Assembly (NCBI GenBank): GCA_030266365.1
Contig: JAJDHV010000006.1
Coordinates: forward strand, 1-46,253
DNA from: Synergistaceae bacterium OttesenSCG-928-I11
GTDB taxonomy: Bacteria; Synergistota; Synergistia; Synergistales; Synergistaceae
Direction: 5' to 3'
DNA length: 46,253 bases
Below are positions 43,962-46,253 of the stretch, in pieces; the stretch's first letter is position 1; each line of letters begins with the position of its first letter. The translations under genes and the position numbers were made by a program. The notes beneath the pieces were generated by a model that worked only from the letters and a program-made list of their open reading frames with translations, was not told the DNA's origin and made no database searches.

Positions 43962-44037
43962 GCGGTCAAAATGGACATGTTTCTGTTTTTGAAACAAAAT
44001 ATGAGAAAATATGGCAATCAATGAGGGAGGGAATCTC

Positions 44038-45186
44038 ATGAAAACAACGAAGCTACGGTTCATTATTGCAATTCTCGCTATTTTTCTGTATTACAACATA
44101 TCGCCTGCTGTCGCGAGCGAAATTTTTGCCATCACAAACGTACGTGTGTTCGACGGACATTCCTTGAGCGAACCGACTACTGTCGTGGTCGAAAACGGCC
44201 TTATATCGAACTCGAAAAACGCGTCTCGAACCATCGACGCTCACGGCGGAACGTTGCTGCCGGGATTGATCGACTCACATATGCACTTCGAGGGCGAGGA
44301 AAGCCTGCGAAACTCGGCCAGGTGGGGCGTCACGACTGTTATGGATATGGGCACGCGCAATTTGAATGGGATTCGCTCGCTGCGCGGGCAACCCGGCCTG
44401 CCGACGGTGCTGAACAGCGGCAACTCGGTCGCGCCGCGCGGCGGAGCCCACGCCGCAATGGGCTGCGCGGTCGTCTCCGACGCGAGGGAGGCAAGAGCCT
44501 ATATCATTGAGCGCATCGCGGAAAAGGTCGATTACATCAAGGTGATCGCCGACTCTCCGGCGGATGGCAGAATCGTCGTGATGGATGAGGCGCTCCTGGC
44601 CGAGATGGTCGCCGTCGCCCACACGTTTGGTCGCAAGATCGTTGCGCATGTGACGCTCGATTCGTCCGTCGCGATGTGCGCGCGAACGGACGTCGACGTC
44701 GTGACGCATCTTCCGCTGGGCAGGCCGGTCGACGCTGCGCTGGCGGTCGAACTCGCCAATAAAGGAACGACGGCCATTCCGACGCTCTGCATGATGGCGT
44801 GCTTCGCCAATCGCATTCCGGCGAATTCGCCGTCCGGCATGGATTACGACAATGCCGCTGCATCTATGGCGGCTCTGCATCTAGCTGGAGTGAGACTGAT
44901 TGCTGGTACGGACGCCAATTCGACGGTCTGCTCTGTGCCGCACGGCGAGTCGCTGCACAGGGAGCTGGAATTGATGGTGAACGCAGGCATGACGCTTGTG
45001 GAAGCATTGCGTGCAGCAACAATTGTCCCGGCAGAATATTTCGGTCTACGTGACCGAGGCGCAATCTCCCCCGGCCTGCGAGCCGACTTGCTGCTGATCG
45101 ACGGCGACCCAACCGTCGATATTTCAGCGACTCGGAACATCAGAGGCGTTTGGATCGGCGGCGAGCAGGTTCAACTCGAAGAATAG
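44038..45186 (+). CDS. Exported amidohydrolase (imidazolonepropionase/prolidase-like)
   Basis: A 382-aa metal-dependent hydrolase of the amidohydrolase superfamily. A signal peptide is present (MKTTKLRF then IIAILAIFLYYNI, cleavage near PAVAS), so it acts outside the cytoplasm. Metal ligands: GLIDSHMHF (H-x-H), a likely carboxylated Lys in VDYIKVIAD, His in KIVAHVTLD, His in VTHLP, and Asp in LIAGTDAN. The ending AISPGLRADLLLIDGDPT is typical of the family. The ATG at 44038 has GGGAGGG upstream. The substrate cannot be inferred; dipeptides, cyclic amides or lactams are possible. It follows the selenium/molybdenum locus but shows no operon link. Confidence 0.87.
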   Translation: MKTTKLRFIIAILAIFLYYNISPAVASEIFAITNVRVFDGHSLSEPTTVVVENGLISNSKNASRTIDAHGGTLLPGLIDSHMHFEGEESLRNSARWGVTTVMDMGTRNLNGIRSLRGQPGLPTVLNSGNSVAPRGGAHAAMGCAVVSDAREARAYIIERIAEKVDYIKVIADSPADGRIVVMDEALLAEMVAVAHTFGRKIVAHVTLDSSVAMCARTDVDVVTHLPLGRPVDAALAVELANKGTTAIPTLCMMACFANRIPANSPSGMDYDNAAASMAALHLAGVRLIAGTDANSTVCSVPHGESLHRELELMVNAGMTLVEALRAATIVPAEYFGLRDRGAISPGLRADLLLIDGDPTVDISATRNIRGVWIGGEQVQLEE

Positions 45187-45324
45187 CGACTTATCCAAAA
45201 GCAATCGCACCATTTTCTCATGACTTCTTTTCCTCAACCTCCAACATCAGCGACAGGAGTGTCCATTGATCGCGAAGGCGTTGTGCCTTGGTATTGGAAA
45301 AAGGCGAGCCCTATCGCAAGTGAG

Positions 45325-45366
45325 CGTGATATATGTCACATCAAAAAAAATTTTACAATGTATAAT
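45325..45366 (+). promoter_or_regulatory. CRP/FNR-like site and -10 of the HD-GYP gene
   Basis: CGTGA-TATATG-TCACA (45325-45340) matches the CRP-type consensus TGTGA-N6-TCACA in 9 of 10 arm positions. A perfect TATAAT lies at 45361-45366. With a start near 45373 the site is centred about 40 bp upstream, the spacing of class II activation, and no good -35 is present. The regulator of this family is not in the window. Confidence 0.55.
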
Positions 45367-45393
45367 TCCTGATACTAGGGAAGGATTGTCACG

Positions 45394-46056
45394 ATGAGCG
45401 AAGCAGCCGTTTACCGGCAACAGAGCAGTGAAATACTGAAGATATGCACCAACATCATTGGCGCGCGCGATGAATATACGCAGGGCCACTCTCACCATGT
45501 TTACGTCGTAGCGGAGGCGATTTTACAAGCTGGGAGCTATTTCATCGACAGTGAAAAACTTGCTCATGCGGCGTTGCTTCATGATATCGGGAAAATACTG
45601 GTGCCGGAAAACGTCTTGAACAAGGACGGCTCCCTCTCCGATGAAGAGTGGGCTATTATCCGGCAACACCCTGCGAATGGGTGCAGTCTACTTCAGGGTA
45701 CGATGTTCGAAGATATCGGCGACTGGATTCTTTATCATCACGAACGTATCGATGGCAAAGGTTATCACGGTTTGTCCGGAGACGACATACCGCTTGCTTC
45801 CAGGATTATCGCCGTGGCGGATACCTTTTCGGCATTACGGACATACCGCGCATATCGCCCTGCAAAATCCATTCAGGATACGATTCGGATATTGAAAGAA
45901 GCAGCCGGGACACAGTTAGACGTAAATGTCGTTCAAACCCTGTTGAGTTACGATGAGGACTTTTTGGAGGCATTGGAGTGCAACTGCGAAATTTGTAAAC
46001 GCCGCAAAGAAATGGAGCAAAAGAAGGCACTGTTCGAAAAAATAAATTTGCAATAG
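45394..46056 (+). CDS. Stand-alone HD-GYP phosphodiesterase
   Basis: A 220-aa cytosolic HD-GYP protein, likely a cyclic-di-GMP phosphodiesterase. It begins with a short helix and EYTQGHSHHVYVVAEAI (His pair), followed by HDIGK with H63-D64, HHERIDGKGYHGLSGDDIP (canonical GYP is GYH here) and IIAVADTFSALRTYRAYRP. The C-terminus carries a cysteine cluster CNCEICKRRKE, which could bind metal. The ATG at 45394 has GGAAGGAT 7-8 nt upstream. Upstream lies a CRP/FNR-like site and -10. Metal ligands are intact, so activity is expected; the Pro-to-His change in the GYP motif is unusual. Confidence 0.9.
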   Translation: MSEAAVYRQQSSEILKICTNIIGARDEYTQGHSHHVYVVAEAILQAGSYFIDSEKLAHAALLHDIGKILVPENVLNKDGSLSDEEWAIIRQHPANGCSLLQGTMFEDIGDWILYHHERIDGKGYHGLSGDDIPLASRIIAVADTFSALRTYRAYRPAKSIQDTIRILKEAAGTQLDVNVVQTLLSYDEDFLEALECNCEICKRRKEMEQKKALFEKINLQ

Positions 46057-46087
46057 TTGCTCCAGTACCGACAACAGGAGACGTTTA

Positions 46088-46253
46088 ATGAAAAAACCAA
46101 AAATAAAAATCGAACTGGTCGAACGGATGGGTAAGTACGGTTGTCACCGGGGACACAAGGTCGGCGAAATTTACGATTTTGACGAAGACCGTGGCAAGCT
46201 ATGCCCAATGGCAATGCATGTGTTATTTCCCTACATCAATATCCTGAGGTATG
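46088..46253 (+). CDS. TIGR04076-like small protein (cut by window end)
   Basis: Only the first 55 codons are present: MKKPKIKIELVERMGK, then YGCHRGHKVGEIYDFDED, then LCPMAMHVLFPYINILRYG. The sequence pattern (KIxI-x-V/L start, C-x-x-G-H-x-x-G-E-x-x-x-F, CPxAxHxLFPYI) fits what I know of the TIGR04076 family of small cysteine-containing proteins with unknown function. Ribosome site GGAGA is 7-8 nt upstream of the ATG at 46088. It runs off the right edge. Confidence 0.6.
   Translation, partial: MKKPKIKIELVERMGKYGCHRGHKVGEIYDFDEDRGKLCPMAMHVLFPYINILRY

Noticed and set aside
43989-44015. Promoter of the amidohydrolase (TTGAAA at 43989-43994)
   Set aside because: The best -10 candidate is only TATGGC at 15-bp spacing.

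Overview
The window reads as the chromosome of a GC-rich (high-50s percent by eye), diderm, anaerobic bacterium. A periplasmic DUF3798/BMP-type binding protein with a cleavable signal peptide and no lipobox, MalT-like LuxR regulators, many PAS/GGDEF/HD-GYP and hybrid-kinase proteins, and a molybdenum/selenium hydroxylase locus together suggest Synergistota. That placement is inference; no rRNA is present to prove it.

Left part (1-23.5 kb). A TatD nuclease and a GPH-type sugar/cation symporter lie on +. On - are a MalT-like LuxR regulator and a co-transcribed paralogue that lacks the ATPase and HTH. Next on - is a probable envelope operon (YitT-like, MurJ-like flippase, GNAT, unknown 135 aa). 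From a divergent promoter region a + block carries an unknown 151-aa protein, a membrane-bound nucleotide-sugar dehydratase, a cytosolic hybrid kinase with REC and HPt, a REC-HD-GYP phosphodiesterase and an unknown 175-aa protein, the last three with overlapping ends. On -, a PAS-GGDEF cyclase sits just upstream of the classical tilS-hpt-ftsH group, preceded by two overlapping exported proteins with related domains.

Middle (23.7-37.5 kb). A complete DUF3798/BMP ABC importer (binding protein, double ATPase, two permeases), tRNA-Asn(GTT), ileS, an RluA-type pseudouridine synthase without a clear start codon, a membrane hybrid kinase preceded by a coupled 25-codon leader ORF, an RqcH/NFACT protein on -, and tRNA-Ala(CGC).

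Right part (37.5-46.25 kb). Immediately after tRNA-Ala is about 1 kb of AT-richer, partly decayed DNA with an excisionase-like HTH protein. It abuts a molybdenum hydroxylase large subunit that has lost its N-terminus and carries an in-frame UGA. This is followed by an unusual flavoprotein in which a complete GltD-like NADPH oxidoreductase with Fe-S cysteines is inserted inside an XdhB/CoxM-type FAD domain, then yqeB (selenium-dependent hydroxylase maturation), an exported amidohydrolase, a stand-alone HD-GYP protein behind a CRP/FNR-like site, and a TIGR04076-type protein cut by the window edge.

Most interesting: the domain-insertion flavoprotein and the UGA-interrupted hydroxylase beside a selenium maturation gene; the HTH-less MalT paralogue; the tandem exported proteins; the leader ORF; and a recurrent extended -10 element of the form TG-N-TAnnAT.
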